NCBI GenBank assembly: GCA_963739385.1
Contig: CAVUAI010000041.1
Location: 1 to 64,000 of the forward strand
Reading direction: 5' to 3'
Origin: VAZQ01 sp963739385
GTDB taxonomy: Bacteria > Pseudomonadota > Alphaproteobacteria > Rhizobiales > Xanthobacteraceae
Length of the DNA stretch: 64,000 nucleotides
The notes under the pieces are model-generated. The model ran no database searches, was not told where the DNA came from, and saw only the letters and a program-made list of their open reading frames with translations. A program made the translations under genes and the position numbers. Positions 51,055 to 60,412 of this stretch are shown one piece after another. The first letter of the stretch is position 1. Each line of letters starts with the position of its first letter.

Positions 51055-52230
51055 ATGACGATCCTCAACTTCGGCGACTGGCCTGGGCGCATTATCAGCG
51101 GCCCCGGAGCCGTTCGCCGCCTATCCGAGGTCGTTGCAAATGCTGGCACGAAGCGGGCGCTGGTCGTATGTGGCGCGACGGTCGCCGCCGGCGAAATCCT
51201 GCAAAAGGTGAAGGCAGGGCTGGGCACGACGTTGGCGGACGTGTTCGCAGAGGCGGCGGCGCACACACCGGTCGAAATGGTGAAACGTGGTGTCGAGCGC
51301 TTCCGCGCCACCGGATCCGACGCGCTGGTCTCGGTCGGAGGCGGCTCCACCATCGATGCCGGGAAAGCCATCGCCATCATGCTGTCGACCGGAGGCGATC
51401 TCACACCCTATGCGGTTCGGTATTCCCCCGGCGGAGAGATGTCGCATAAGCCGATATCCGGCCGTCCGGTCGTGCACGTCGCCGTGCCCACGACCGCGGG
51501 ATCCGCATCCGACGTGATGCCGACCGCGGCCTGTCGCGACCCGCATACCCGGCAGAAGCTGCTGTTCTGGGACCAGACGCTGATCCCGTCAGCGACGGTT
51601 CTTGATCCGGAGCTCGCGGTGCATGCCGATTCCAAGCTTACCGCGGCCACGGGAATGACCGCCGTCGCACGCTGCGTCGAATCGATCTATTCGGGCCGCC
51701 GCCATCCGATCTCGACCGCGCTGGCCCTGCACGCGCTGCGGCTGCTACGCGACGCGCTGCCCCGGTCCGTTCGCGATCCCGGCGACCTTGACGCCCGCGC
51801 TGCATGCCAGTTCGCCTGCGTCATGTCAGGCATGGCCGCCATCAACGCGATGGTATCGGTCGTCCACGCGGTCGGGCATGTGGTCGGCGGGCGCTTGGCG
51901 CTCCAGCACGGGACCTCGCACGCGATCCTGCTCGCGTCGGCGGCGCGAAAGCTTCTGCCGGTGATTGGCGATCAGCAAAGCCTCCTGCTCGATTCCCTCG
52001 GCGGCCAGAGCCGCGGCATCGGCGCGGACGATGATGGAGCGCAGGCCGTGCAGAAACTGACGGAATTTACCGACGGCCTGCCGCTCCCGCATCACCTGCG
52101 AGACGTCGGCATCTCGGAGTTGGATCTGTCCGAAGTCGCCCGTATGACCATGTCTGACTACATGATGGCGAATCTGCCGCGCCCGATGGCCGAAACCGAA
52201 GTTCTGGCGCTCCTTCGCGACTCCTGGTGA
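51055..52230 (+). CDS. Iron-ADH-family reductase (maleylacetate-reductase-like), metal site altered
   Basis: This 391-residue protein has the fold of group III alcohol dehydrogenases. SDALVSVGGGSTIDAGKAIA (88-107) binds NAD(P). Two metal ligands are conserved (His271 and His285, spaced 14 apart in VVHAVGHVVGG and LQHGTSHAI). The Asp and His that normally complete the site, in TGMDALAH, are replaced by Thr202 and Arg206 in TGMTAVARCVES. Maleylacetate reductases are the nearest functional type and some act without iron, so activity is possible. It precedes MmgE/PrpD by 4 bp and heads the plus-strand catabolic operon. Confidence 0.85.
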   Translation: MTILNFGDWPGRIISGPGAVRRLSEVVANAGTKRALVVCGATVAAGEILQKVKAGLGTTLADVFAEAAAHTPVEMVKRGVERFRATGSDALVSVGGGSTIDAGKAIAIMLSTGGDLTPYAVRYSPGGEMSHKPISGRPVVHVAVPTTAGSASDVMPTAACRDPHTRQKLLFWDQTLIPSATVLDPELAVHADSKLTAATGMTAVARCVESIYSGRRHPISTALALHALRLLRDALPRSVRDPGDLDARAACQFACVMSGMAAINAMVSVVHAVGHVVGGRLALQHGTSHAILLASAARKLLPVIGDQQSLLLDSLGGQSRGIGADDDGAQAVQKLTEFTDGLPLPHHLRDVGISELDLSEVARMTMSDYMMANLPRPMAETEVLALLRDSW

Positions 52231-52234
52231 GAGC

Positions 52235-53590
52235 ATGACGCCCATCGAGGTGCTTGGCGATTGGGCGAGCAAGGTTGCGGCGTCCGACGTACCGCCGGAG
52301 CAATGCCGGCTCGCTCGTTTGCGCGTGCTCGACACGATTGGACTGATCGCCGCCGCCGCTTCCTTACCCGCCGCCAGAAGTCTCACCGACTGGGCGAATG
52401 CCCATGGCGATAGCGGTTCAGCGACCATCATGACGACCGGACAGAGAGGTCCGCCGGCAGCGGCCGCTCTGGTTCACGGCGCCCTCGCTCATGCCCGCGA
52501 CTTTGATGACACCTTTCCGGAAACGCTCGTTCATCCGGGCAGCATCGTGGTGAGCACTGCGCTAGCTGTCGGCGAAGCCCGCGATGCCGGCTTTCACGAA
52601 CTCACGACCGCGATCGCGGTCGGTTACGAGTTCGCGGCGCGCCTTGGCGAAGTAGCGGGACGCGGATTCCACGCCCGCGGCTTTCACGCCACCAGCGTCG
52701 TCGGCCCGGTCGCGGCGGCGGGCACGGCAGGGCGCCTGCTGGGTCTCGATGCCGCGGCAATGGCCGACGCACTTGCCCTGGCAACTAGCATGAGCGGCGG
52801 GCTCCTGGCATTTCTGGCGGATGGCGGCTGGTCAAAATGGCTTCACACCGGTTGGAGTGCGCACGGCGGGACTATCGCGGCAGAACTTGCCGCCCGCCAT
52901 TTTCGCGGGCCGCGACACGCCCTAGATCATCAATACGGTCTCTATGCCTCTTTTCTCGGCGAACGGCCCGGCAACCTGAACGCGCTGACCGATGAGCTGG
53001 GAATCGGCTGGAAAGGAGCGCAGGCAACCGCGAAATATTTCCCTTGCGCCCACGTCATCCAACCCTTCATCGAAGCCGCCCTCACCCTGCGCGAACAAGG
53101 TCTGGTGACCGCCGGCAATCTCATAGCCATGCACTGCAGCGTCGCGCCGTGGGCCGTGCCGATCGTCGGCGCTCCGCGCGAGATCAAGGTCGCACCGCGC
53201 AACGATCTCGAAGCCATTGCGAGCCTGCCATTCATGGTCGCGGCCGCCATCGTCGACGGCGAGGTCGATCTCGCCACCCTTGATGCTGCCAAGCTCCATT
53301 GCCCTGAAATCAGGCGGCTCGCCACATGTGTCTTGTGCGAGGCGGATGCAACGCTGGCAACCGCCTTTGACGGCCGCCTGGAGGCTCGCATCAGGTCGGG
53401 CGGCACAATCGCTCGCGACGTGTCCTCCTCCGCAGTTGTTGACGAAAGGCGTCTAGTTCAAAAATTCCGCGCCAATATGGCCCGGAGCAAGAGCACCGAT
53501 GGCGCGGCGCTGGAAAGGTGCCTTCTCAACGAGACCCCGCCGGTGCGCGCGATTATGGCAAGCGCATCGCTCGATACCGCAACGCGCTGA
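52235..53590 (+). CDS. MmgE/PrpD-family protein
   Basis: This 451-residue protein belongs to the family of 2-methylcitrate dehydratase (PrpD), iminodisuccinate epimerase and cis-aconitate decarboxylase. DTIGLIAAAASLPAARSLTD, PPAAAALVHGALAHARDFDD, HPGSIVVSTALAVGEARDAG and RGFHARGFHATSVVGPVAAA are family blocks, and KYFPCAHVIQPFIEAALTL lies in the C-terminal domain. Substrate is not predictable; dehydration, epimerisation or decarboxylation of a small polycarboxylate is expected. The start overlaps a GGTGAGAG sequence right after the dehydrogenase stop. Confidence 0.88.
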   Translation: MTPIEVLGDWASKVAASDVPPEQCRLARLRVLDTIGLIAAAASLPAARSLTDWANAHGDSGSATIMTTGQRGPPAAAALVHGALAHARDFDDTFPETLVHPGSIVVSTALAVGEARDAGFHELTTAIAVGYEFAARLGEVAGRGFHARGFHATSVVGPVAAAGTAGRLLGLDAAAMADALALATSMSGGLLAFLADGGWSKWLHTGWSAHGGTIAAELAARHFRGPRHALDHQYGLYASFLGERPGNLNALTDELGIGWKGAQATAKYFPCAHVIQPFIEAALTLREQGLVTAGNLIAMHCSVAPWAVPIVGAPREIKVAPRNDLEAIASLPFMVAAAIVDGEVDLATLDAAKLHCPEIRRLATCVLCEADATLATAFDGRLEARIRSGGTIARDVSSSAVVDERRLVQKFRANMARSKSTDGAALERCLLNETPPVRAIMASASLDTATR

Positions 53591-53701
53591 GCCGTCGCGT
53601 CATCCTCCAGGCCATGAAACGAATTACGTGCGGCGCTTGCGGCATCGCTGTCCCTTGACGCTGTTTGAAGGCGACGTTTAGACTGAGTTCTCAATTGTCG
53701 T

Positions 53702-53716
53702 TTTACGCTCCGTAAA
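53702..53716. promoter_or_regulatory. Candidate operator upstream of the TRAP genes
   Basis: TTTACG-CTC-CGTAAA is a perfect 6-bp inverted repeat with a 3-bp spacer, 19 bp before the dctP start and within the 144-bp gap after MmgE. Its location suits repression or induction of the TRAP-hyu segment. No regulator gene is adjacent within the window. Confidence 0.5.
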
Positions 53717-53734
53717 GTGACTCGGGAGGTGCGC

Positions 53735-54706
53735 ATGTCGCGCTCTGCATTTTTGGCCGCCGTTGCCTGCTGCACGCTTGCGCTTGGCGCCCCCGACGCC
53801 CCCGCCGCCGAAACGATGCGCGCCGTCTCCTTCACGACCAAGAACGATCCGGTCATGGCGATGGCCAATGCCTGGGTGAGCGAGGTGAACTCCAAGCTCA
53901 GCGGGCAGCTGCAAATCAATTACGTCGGCGGTCCCGAGGTGATTGGCCGCTTCCAGCAGATCGAAGCCATCCGCACCGGCGTGATGGATGTCCTGTTTTC
54001 GCCGGCCAACGACTACCAGGACCAGATACCGGAGTCGCAGGCTTTCGTTCTGTCCAAGCTCACGCCGATGCAAGAACGTCCGAGCGGCTTTTACGAGTTC
54101 ATGGTGGAGAAGCACGCGAACGCGATCAATGCGCGCTATCTCGGACGCGTGCAGGTGTCGCCGTTCTATCTCTGGACCAAGAAGGATCCGAAGACGTTGG
54201 CCGATCTCCGCGGCATCAAGATGCGGACCGGTGTTCTGTACGATCGGATGATGCGTGAGCTCGGGATGGTCCCCGTCACCATCAATGCGCCGGAGGTCTA
54301 TACCGCGCTCGGGTCGGGCGTGGTGGACGGCTTCGGATGGCCGGTCACCGGGCCGCTCAAGCGCGGGTGGCTGGAGAGCGTGAAGAACGTCATCGACCTG
54401 CCCTTCTTTCCGCCGAGCAATGTCGTCATCCTCATGAACCTCGACAAATGGAAGGCCTTGCCGGAGGGCACGCGCGACGCGCTGACGAAACTGACGGCAG
54501 AATTCGAGCCCAAGATGGTGAGCCACTTCGACAACGAGAATCAGAACGAGTGGAAGGAAATCGGCAACAAGGTGAAAAAGGTCAAATTCTCACCGGAAGA
54601 GAACGCGAAATACATCGACGTCGCCTACGGCACCGAGTGGAAGAATTTGGAGAGCAAGGTATCGCCCGCCGTTGTCGACAGGCTCCGAAAGCTTAGCGGC
54701 AACTGA
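53735..54706 (+). CDS. TRAP transporter periplasmic receptor (DctP)
   Basis: This 323-residue receptor has a signal peptide (FLAAVACCTLALGAPDAPAA). Family features are NAWVSEVNSKLSGQLQINYV, DLRGIKMRTGVLYDRMMREL (the conserved LRGxKxR with the carboxylate-binding Arg) and SGVVDGFGWPVTGPLKRGWL. It captures an organic acid for Na+-driven import by DctQM encoded directly downstream. The start at 53735 follows GGGAGG. The ligand is probably a mono- or dicarboxylate or lactam-acid processed by the HyuAB pair. Confidence 0.9.
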   Translation: MSRSAFLAAVACCTLALGAPDAPAAETMRAVSFTTKNDPVMAMANAWVSEVNSKLSGQLQINYVGGPEVIGRFQQIEAIRTGVMDVLFSPANDYQDQIPESQAFVLSKLTPMQERPSGFYEFMVEKHANAINARYLGRVQVSPFYLWTKKDPKTLADLRGIKMRTGVLYDRMMRELGMVPVTINAPEVYTALGSGVVDGFGWPVTGPLKRGWLESVKNVIDLPFFPPSNVVILMNLDKWKALPEGTRDALTKLTAEFEPKMVSHFDNENQNEWKEIGNKVKKVKFSPEENAKYIDVAYGTEWKNLESKVSPAVVDRLRKLSGN

Positions 54707-54729
54707 AGCCCGATGCGGAAGGGCCGCCA

Positions 54730-55269
54730 ATGAGAGGCCTGCGAGCGATCGAACGCTGGCTTGCTCCGCTCGAAAATGCCCTGGTGACGGCGGCGATCGC
54801 CCTCCTCGTACTGTGCGCCGTCCTCATCTGCCTCGATGTCCTGCTGCGCTACGCCTTCAGCCGTCCGTTGATCGGCGCCAACGAGCTGATCGAGTACGCC
54901 CTGGTCTATATCACGTTCCTCGGCGCCGCCTGGGCCGTGCCACGCGGCGCCCACATCAATGTCGATGTGTTGCTGACCAACGTATCCGAACGCGTTCAGA
55001 AAGTTCTGCTGCTGGTGAGCAACATCATCTGTTTGGGCGTAGCCGTCGTGCTCACCATCTTCGGCGGGTGGACGACATGGACTGCGTATGCCCGTCATTT
55101 GTTCAAGCCTACCCTGCTCGAAATTCCGACCTGGATTATTTTGATCATCATTCCGATTGGCTCGCTGGTCCTGGCGCTGCGCTACCTGGTGGAGGTCTTG
55201 TCGACCGTCGAAGCCATCAGAACCGGAACGCCGCTGGTTCAGCATGAGCATGGTCCATCTTTCGATTGA
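54730..55269 (+). CDS. TRAP transporter small membrane subunit (DctQ)
   Basis: This 179-residue protein has four transmembrane helices. LLVLCAVLICLDVLLRYAFS and AWAVPRGAHINVDVLLTNVS are the diagnostic DctQ blocks (R-Y-x-F and the G-A-H-I-x-V motif). It anchors DctM in the membrane. The start at 54730 follows GGAAGGG, 23 bp after dctP. Confidence 0.9.
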   Translation: MRGLRAIERWLAPLENALVTAAIALLVLCAVLICLDVLLRYAFSRPLIGANELIEYALVYITFLGAAWAVPRGAHINVDVLLTNVSERVQKVLLLVSNIICLGVAVVLTIFGGWTTWTAYARHLFKPTLLEIPTWIILIIIPIGSLVLALRYLVEVLSTVEAIRTGTPLVQHEHGPSFD

Positions 55270-55292
55270 TCGCGTGAGGCCGAGCGCACGTC

Positions 55293-56612
55293 ATGGAGTG
55301 GTGGGTCGCCTTTATCCTGATCACGGGCAGCCTGTTTGCGCTGATGACGATCGGGATGCCGATCGCGTTCGCATTCCTCGCCGTGAACATCGCCGGTGCC
55401 TATTTCTTCTGGGGCGGCGCCGCCGGCATCAACCAGATGGTGCTCGCGGTCATGGATTCGGTGGCCAACTTCGCCATCATGCCGGTCCCGCTGTTCATTC
55501 TGATGGGTGAGCTGCTGTTTCGGTCGGGCATTGCGGCGCGGCTGATGGATGTCCTCGATATGTGGTTCGGTCGCGTTCCGGGCCGGCTGAGCTTGATGGC
55601 GGTCGGCGGCGGCACGCTGTTCGCGACTCTCGCCGGCTCGGGCGCAGCCACCACTGCGTTGCTCGGCAAGATCCTCGTGCCCGACATGGCAAAGCGCGGC
55701 TACAAGCAGCAGATGACGCTAGGCCCGATCATGGGCTCCGGCGGGCTCGCCGTGATGTTGCCGCCCTCAGCGCTCGGCGTCATCCTCGCGGCCACGGCCG
55801 ACATCTCGGTCGGTGCGCTCCTCATGGCGATCATCGTGCCGGGCCTGCTCATGGCACTGTCGCTCGCCGCCTACGTCCTCATCCGATGCTGGCTGCAGCC
55901 CGAGCTTGCGCCTCCTTACACCGCAGAAAAGATGCCTCTGCGCAGAAAGCTGCGGGAAACGGTCGTTCATGTCTTTCCGGTCGCAGCGATCATCTTCGTC
56001 GTCACCGGGCTGATTTTTCTCGGGATCGCCACGCCCACCGAATCCGCCGGGCTCGGCGTGCTGAGCGCCCTGATTCTGGCGCGGCTTTACGGACCGGTCA
56101 CCCGCAGCATGCTCAAGCTTTCGCTGCAGTCCACGATCACCACCTCGCTGATGGTGCTGATGATACTCTCCGGGGCAAGCGCATTCTCCCAGCTCCTGGC
56201 CTATACCGGCGCCTCCACCGGCATCGTCGAGCTGGCGACCGGGACGAATCTCAGTCCCATCTGGGTCGTCATCTCCATGCAGGTGATCCTGCTGCTGCTC
56301 GGGACGTTCATGGAATCCCTGGCCATGATCCTGCTGACCGTTCCGATCTACTTCCCGATCATCGAGGCGCTGGGCCTTTCCCCGATCTGGTTCGGGGCGG
56401 TCATGCTACTCAACATGGAAATCGCAGCGATTTCGCCTCCCTTCGGCTTCGGGCTGTTCGTCATGAAGGCCGTCGCTCCACCCGGCACAACCATGATGGA
56501 CGTCTACAAGGCCACAGTCCCGATCATGCTCCTGAACACGATTGTCATGATCATCATGATCTTCTTCCCCGCTACCGCGCTCCTTTTGCCTTCGCTCGCC
56601 GCCGTCAGGTGA
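55293..56612 (+). CDS. TRAP transporter large permease (DctM)
   Basis: This 439-residue protein has about 12 membrane helices. PLFILMGELLFRSGIAARLM, GTLFATLAGSGAATTALLGK and GGLAVMLPPSALGVILAATA (one of the substrate/Na+ binding loops) are typical. ATPTESAGLGVLSALILARL, the second loop, and ISPPFGFGLFVMKAVAP near the C-terminus complete the family pattern. It forms the ion-coupled translocation channel with DctQ. HyuA starts 4 bp after its stop. Confidence 0.93.
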   Translation: MEWWVAFILITGSLFALMTIGMPIAFAFLAVNIAGAYFFWGGAAGINQMVLAVMDSVANFAIMPVPLFILMGELLFRSGIAARLMDVLDMWFGRVPGRLSLMAVGGGTLFATLAGSGAATTALLGKILVPDMAKRGYKQQMTLGPIMGSGGLAVMLPPSALGVILAATADISVGALLMAIIVPGLLMALSLAAYVLIRCWLQPELAPPYTAEKMPLRRKLRETVVHVFPVAAIIFVVTGLIFLGIATPTESAGLGVLSALILARLYGPVTRSMLKLSLQSTITTSLMVLMILSGASAFSQLLAYTGASTGIVELATGTNLSPIWVVISMQVILLLLGTFMESLAMILLTVPIYFPIIEALGLSPIWFGAVMLLNMEIAAISPPFGFGLFVMKAVAPPGTTMMDVYKATVPIMLLNTIVMIIMIFFPATALLLPSLAAVR

Positions 56613-56616
56613 CAGC

Positions 56617-58680
56617 ATGCAAGACGGAGCACGGATCGGCATCGATGTCGGCGGCACTTTCACCGATGCCACGCTGTTCGATCCAAAAGGCGGGCGGATC
56701 TACTCCGCCAAGGCGTTCACAACACCCAGTGACCGCTCCCAGGGCGTCATCGATGCCGTGAACGCTGTTCTGGCCGAGGCGAAGATTCCCGCCGAAACGG
56801 TGCGCGAGCTCATCCATGGATCGACCACCGGGACCAACGCGCTCATCGAGCGCACGGGCGCAAGGACCGGGCTGCTGGTGACCGCGGGTTTCCGCGACGT
56901 GCTCGAGATCGGGCGGGTGATGCGGCCGATCGAAGGCGTCTACGACATGTCCGTCGACCGCCCGCCGCCGCTGGTTCCCCGCCGACTCTGCGTCGAGGCG
57001 CACGAGCGCATCGACGCGCATGGAAAGGTTGTGCTTCCGCTCGACGAGTCGAGCGTGGCGGAGGCGGCGGAGCATTTCGCCCGTCAGGGCGTCGAGGCCG
57101 TAGCGATCTGTTTCCTGTTCGCCTTTCTCAATCCGGAGCACGAGCAGCGCGCCGCCGCCATTCTGGCGCGACGCCTGCAGGGGATACCGATCAGCTTGTC
57201 GCATCAGATCTGCCCGGAGTACCGGGAGTATGAACGCGCATCGACTGCGGTGCTCAACGCCTACCTGACGCCGGTCATGAATGCGTATCTCGCCCGGTTG
57301 GAGCCGCGAGTCGAAAGCGTGCTTAAGGCCGCGAAGCTGTTCGTGATCCAGGCGAACGGCGGCTCTACGACGGTCGAGTCCGCACGCGCGCATGCGGTTG
57401 CCACTGTCAATTCGGGACCTGCCGGCGGCGTGGTCGCGGCCGCCTGGTACGGCCGGCGCCATGGCCGGGACCGCATCGTCTCCGTCGACATGGGCGGAAC
57501 AAGCTTCGACATTGGGCTGGTCGAGAACGGTGCATCCCAGGTCACGACCGAAGGCAGTTTTCAGGGACTGCCGGTCAAGCTTCCGATCATCGACCTCCAT
57601 ATCATCGGCGCCGGCGGTGGCTCGATCGCCTGGGTCGACTCCGGAGGTGCGCTCAATGTCGGCCCGCGCTCGGCCGGGGCCGAGCCCGGCCCTGCATGCT
57701 ATGGGCGCGGGGGCGCAAGTGCCGCCGTCACCGACGCCAATCTCGTGCTCGGCCGGCTCGATCCCCATTCCTTCCATGGCGGAAAGACGCGACTCGACGT
57801 CGCGGCCGCGCGTGCCGCCGTGGAAGCGATCGCCGCCCCGCTCGGCCTCTCGGTCGAGGAGGCCGCGCTCGGCATCATCAAGGTCGTGAATGCCAATATG
57901 GTGAAAGGCATCGCCACCGTGACGGTACAGCGCGGAATCGACGTGCGCGAATTCGCCTTGTTGTCTTTCGGCGGTGCCGGCGGCCTGCACGCGATCGACA
58001 TCGCGCGGGAACTGGAGATGAATGAGGTCCTGATCCCACCTTTCCCAGGCGCCTTCTCGGCACTCGGGCTCCTGGTCGCGGACGTACGCCACGACTTCGT
58101 CAGTGCGCTCGGCAGCGTGATGACCACGCACGCCGACCCCGCGGCGCTCGAAGCCAAGTTCCAAGGCATGGAGCGCGAGGCGCGTGCCGCACTCGCGGAC
58201 GAAGGTTTTGGCATCGATTCGATGCGGCTTGTACGCAGCGCCGACCTCAAAGTCCTGGGCCAGACCTACGAGCTGACCGTTCCACTTCCGGATGGAGGCA
58301 CGGTCACGGTCTCCGGCCTTGATGCACTCGTGCAGGCATTCGGGCGGCTCTATCGGGAACGGTACGCATTCTTTTTCGAGGACGAGCCGATCGAGCTTGT
58401 GAACCTGCGGCTGGCGGCGTTCGGTTCCAGCGAGCCCATCGTGCTGGAGCACTTCGATGCGACTAGGAACGATCCATCAGCCGCCCAGTCCGGCACCCGG
58501 CCGGTCTACTTCGACAAGGCCGGGCATCTCATCGCCGCCGTCTTCCAGCGCGATCTCCTGCGGCCGGGCATGGAGCTTCGCGGCCCCGCGCTTGTCGAGG
58601 AGCCCACCTCGGTAGCCCTGATTCCGCCCGGCGCGACGGCCACTCTCGCCCCCGACCTCGGATTGTTCGTGAAGCTTTGA
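56617..58680 (+). CDS. hyuA: Hydantoinase/oxoprolinase subunit A
   Basis: This 687-residue member of the ATP-dependent hydantoinase/5-oxoprolinase/acetone-carboxylase A family has an N-terminal actin-like ATPase fold. RIGIDVGGTFTDATLFDPKG is the phosphate-binding loop, followed by HGSTTGTNALIERTGARTGL, NSGPAGGVVAAAWYG, SVDMGGTSFDIGLVENG and AGPGPACYGRGG-like AEPGPACYGRG. These enzymes open lactam or imide rings, or carboxylate ketones, at the cost of ATP. Paired with HyuB downstream (12-bp shift, overlapping region). The TRAP receptor upstream likely brings in its substrate. Confidence 0.93.
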   Translation: MQDGARIGIDVGGTFTDATLFDPKGGRIYSAKAFTTPSDRSQGVIDAVNAVLAEAKIPAETVRELIHGSTTGTNALIERTGARTGLLVTAGFRDVLEIGRVMRPIEGVYDMSVDRPPPLVPRRLCVEAHERIDAHGKVVLPLDESSVAEAAEHFARQGVEAVAICFLFAFLNPEHEQRAAAILARRLQGIPISLSHQICPEYREYERASTAVLNAYLTPVMNAYLARLEPRVESVLKAAKLFVIQANGGSTTVESARAHAVATVNSGPAGGVVAAAWYGRRHGRDRIVSVDMGGTSFDIGLVENGASQVTTEGSFQGLPVKLPIIDLHIIGAGGGSIAWVDSGGALNVGPRSAGAEPGPACYGRGGASAAVTDANLVLGRLDPHSFHGGKTRLDVAAARAAVEAIAAPLGLSVEEAALGIIKVVNANMVKGIATVTVQRGIDVREFALLSFGGAGGLHAIDIARELEMNEVLIPPFPGAFSALGLLVADVRHDFVSALGSVMTTHADPAALEAKFQGMEREARAALADEGFGIDSMRLVRSADLKVLGQTYELTVPLPDGGTVTVSGLDALVQAFGRLYRERYAFFFEDEPIELVNLRLAAFGSSEPIVLEHFDATRNDPSAAQSGTRPVYFDKAGHLIAAVFQRDLLRPGMELRGPALVEEPTSVALIPPGATATLAPDLGLFVKL

Positions 58681-58688
58681 GGCTCGCC

Positions 58689-60410
58689 ATGGTCGACGTC
58701 GTTACCATGCAGGTGATCCGCTACGCGCTCGAGCAGATCGCGGACGAAATGGGACACACCCTCGTCCGCACCGGGCGCTCCACCATCATCACCGAAATCA
58801 AGGACATCTCGTGCGTCGTCACCGACGCCAAGGGGCAGACGATCGCGCAGGCGCATCACACCCCGAGCCTTCTCGCCGGCTTCGAGATCACGATGCGGGA
58901 GCTGGTGAAGACTTACCGCGCGTCGGATCTGGCACCCGGCGACGTGATCGTGACCAACGACCCCTATCGCGGATGCCAGCACATCATGGATCTCTATGCG
59001 GTCGCGCCGGCGTTCCATGACGGCGAACTGATCGGCTTCGTCGGCAACATCACGCACCACGCCGACCTCGGTGGCGTCGCGGCCGGCGGCGTTGCCGGCG
59101 GCATTCGGGAAATCTATCTCGAAGGTCTGCGCCTACCGATGGTCAAGCTGCTCAAGCGCGGGGTCGAGGACAGGGAAATCTTCGGCATTATCGCCAATCA
59201 GATCCGGTTGCCCGAGAAAACGCTCGGCGATATTCGCGCGCAGGTCTCCTCTCTCATGGTCGGGATCGACCGCATCGATCGCCTGTTCCGGAAGTACGGC
59301 AAGGATGTCGTGCAGGGAGCCTGCGTCGAGCTGCTCGACTATTCGGAACGGCGCATGCGTCAGGGGCTCGGCGCCATCCCGCCCGGCGTTTATTACGGCG
59401 AGGACTTCATCGACGACGATGGCGTGAACGAAGAGCCGATCCGCGTTGCCGTCAAGCTCACCATCGGGCACGACCGCGCGGTGGTCGATCTTACCGGCAG
59501 CGATCCGCAGGCGGAGGGGAATACCAACTCGACGATCGCGAATACCTTCGCCGCCGCATACTACGTGATGATCGCGGTTGTCGACCCGCACATGCCGCCC
59601 AATTCCGGCTGCTATCGTCCCATCGAGGTGCTGACACGCCCCGGCACCGTGGTCGATCCGCTTCCCCCGGGCGCAGTCGCCGCCCGCACAAACTGCTCGC
59701 AGAAGATCGTGGAAGCACTGCTGCGCGCCCTCGCCCAGGCCGTCCCCCAGCGAGTCACCGCCGGCGGACACGCCCAGATCACGACCTGCGCATTCGGCGG
59801 GTTCGACGAGAGCGGGCAGCGCTTCGTGTTCACGGATATCCAGGGTGGCGGAAACGGAGCGCGCGCCTATGCCGACGGATCGGACGGCCAGGACAGTCAT
59901 CTTCCCCGCTTCATGAACACGCCGGTCGAAGCGGTTGAGCAACGCTATCCGGTCCGGGTCGAGCGCTATGAGCTCATTCCGGATACCGGCGGCGCGGGCA
60001 AGTTTCGCGGCAGCCTCGCGCTGCGCCGCGACATCCGCGTGCTCGCCGGTCCGATCAGTTTCGCGCGCTACGGCGACCGTCACAAAATTCCGCCCCAGGG
60101 GCTGTTCGGCGGGCGCATCGGCACGACCGGCCGTTTCGTTCTCAACCCCGGTACGCCCGCTGAAAGGGTGCTGAAGTCGAAGGGCCTCGACACGCTGCAG
60201 GCCAACGACCTCGTCAGCCTCCGGCTTCCGGGCGCGGCCGGATACGGCAACCCGCTCGAGCGCACGCTCGACGCCATCGATCGCGACCTGGCCGACGGCA
60301 AGATCACGCCGGAGATGGCTGAGAAGGATTACGCGATCGTGGTCGATCGCGAGAAACTGTGCGTTCAGCGCGATCGGACCGCCGCCCTGCGCAAACGCGG
60401 CGTCACTTGA
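58689..60410 (+). CDS. hyuB: Hydantoinase/oxoprolinase subunit B
   Basis: This 573-residue partner of HyuA has the blocks MGHTLVRTGRSTIITEIKDI, SPSLLAGFEITMRELVKTYR-like (HHTPSLLAGFEITMREL), VTNDPYRGCQHIMDLYAVAP, GNITHHADLGGVAAGGVAGG and GSDGQDSHLPRFMNTPVEAV. It carries the substrate and metal-binding site of the complex. The ATG at 58689 is supported by TTTGAGGC. It is the last gene of the plus-strand operon; its stop faces the quinone-oxidoreductase stop 2 bp away. Confidence 0.93.
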   Translation: MVDVVTMQVIRYALEQIADEMGHTLVRTGRSTIITEIKDISCVVTDAKGQTIAQAHHTPSLLAGFEITMRELVKTYRASDLAPGDVIVTNDPYRGCQHIMDLYAVAPAFHDGELIGFVGNITHHADLGGVAAGGVAGGIREIYLEGLRLPMVKLLKRGVEDREIFGIIANQIRLPEKTLGDIRAQVSSLMVGIDRIDRLFRKYGKDVVQGACVELLDYSERRMRQGLGAIPPGVYYGEDFIDDDGVNEEPIRVAVKLTIGHDRAVVDLTGSDPQAEGNTNSTIANTFAAAYYVMIAVVDPHMPPNSGCYRPIEVLTRPGTVVDPLPPGAVAARTNCSQKIVEALLRALAQAVPQRVTAGGHAQITTCAFGGFDESGQRFVFTDIQGGGNGARAYADGSDGQDSHLPRFMNTPVEAVEQRYPVRVERYELIPDTGGAGKFRGSLALRRDIRVLAGPISFARYGDRHKIPPQGLFGGRIGTTGRFVLNPGTPAERVLKSKGLDTLQANDLVSLRLPGAAGYGNPLERTLDAIDRDLADGKITPEMAEKDYAIVVDREKLCVQRDRTAALRKRGVT

Positions 60411-60412
60411 TA

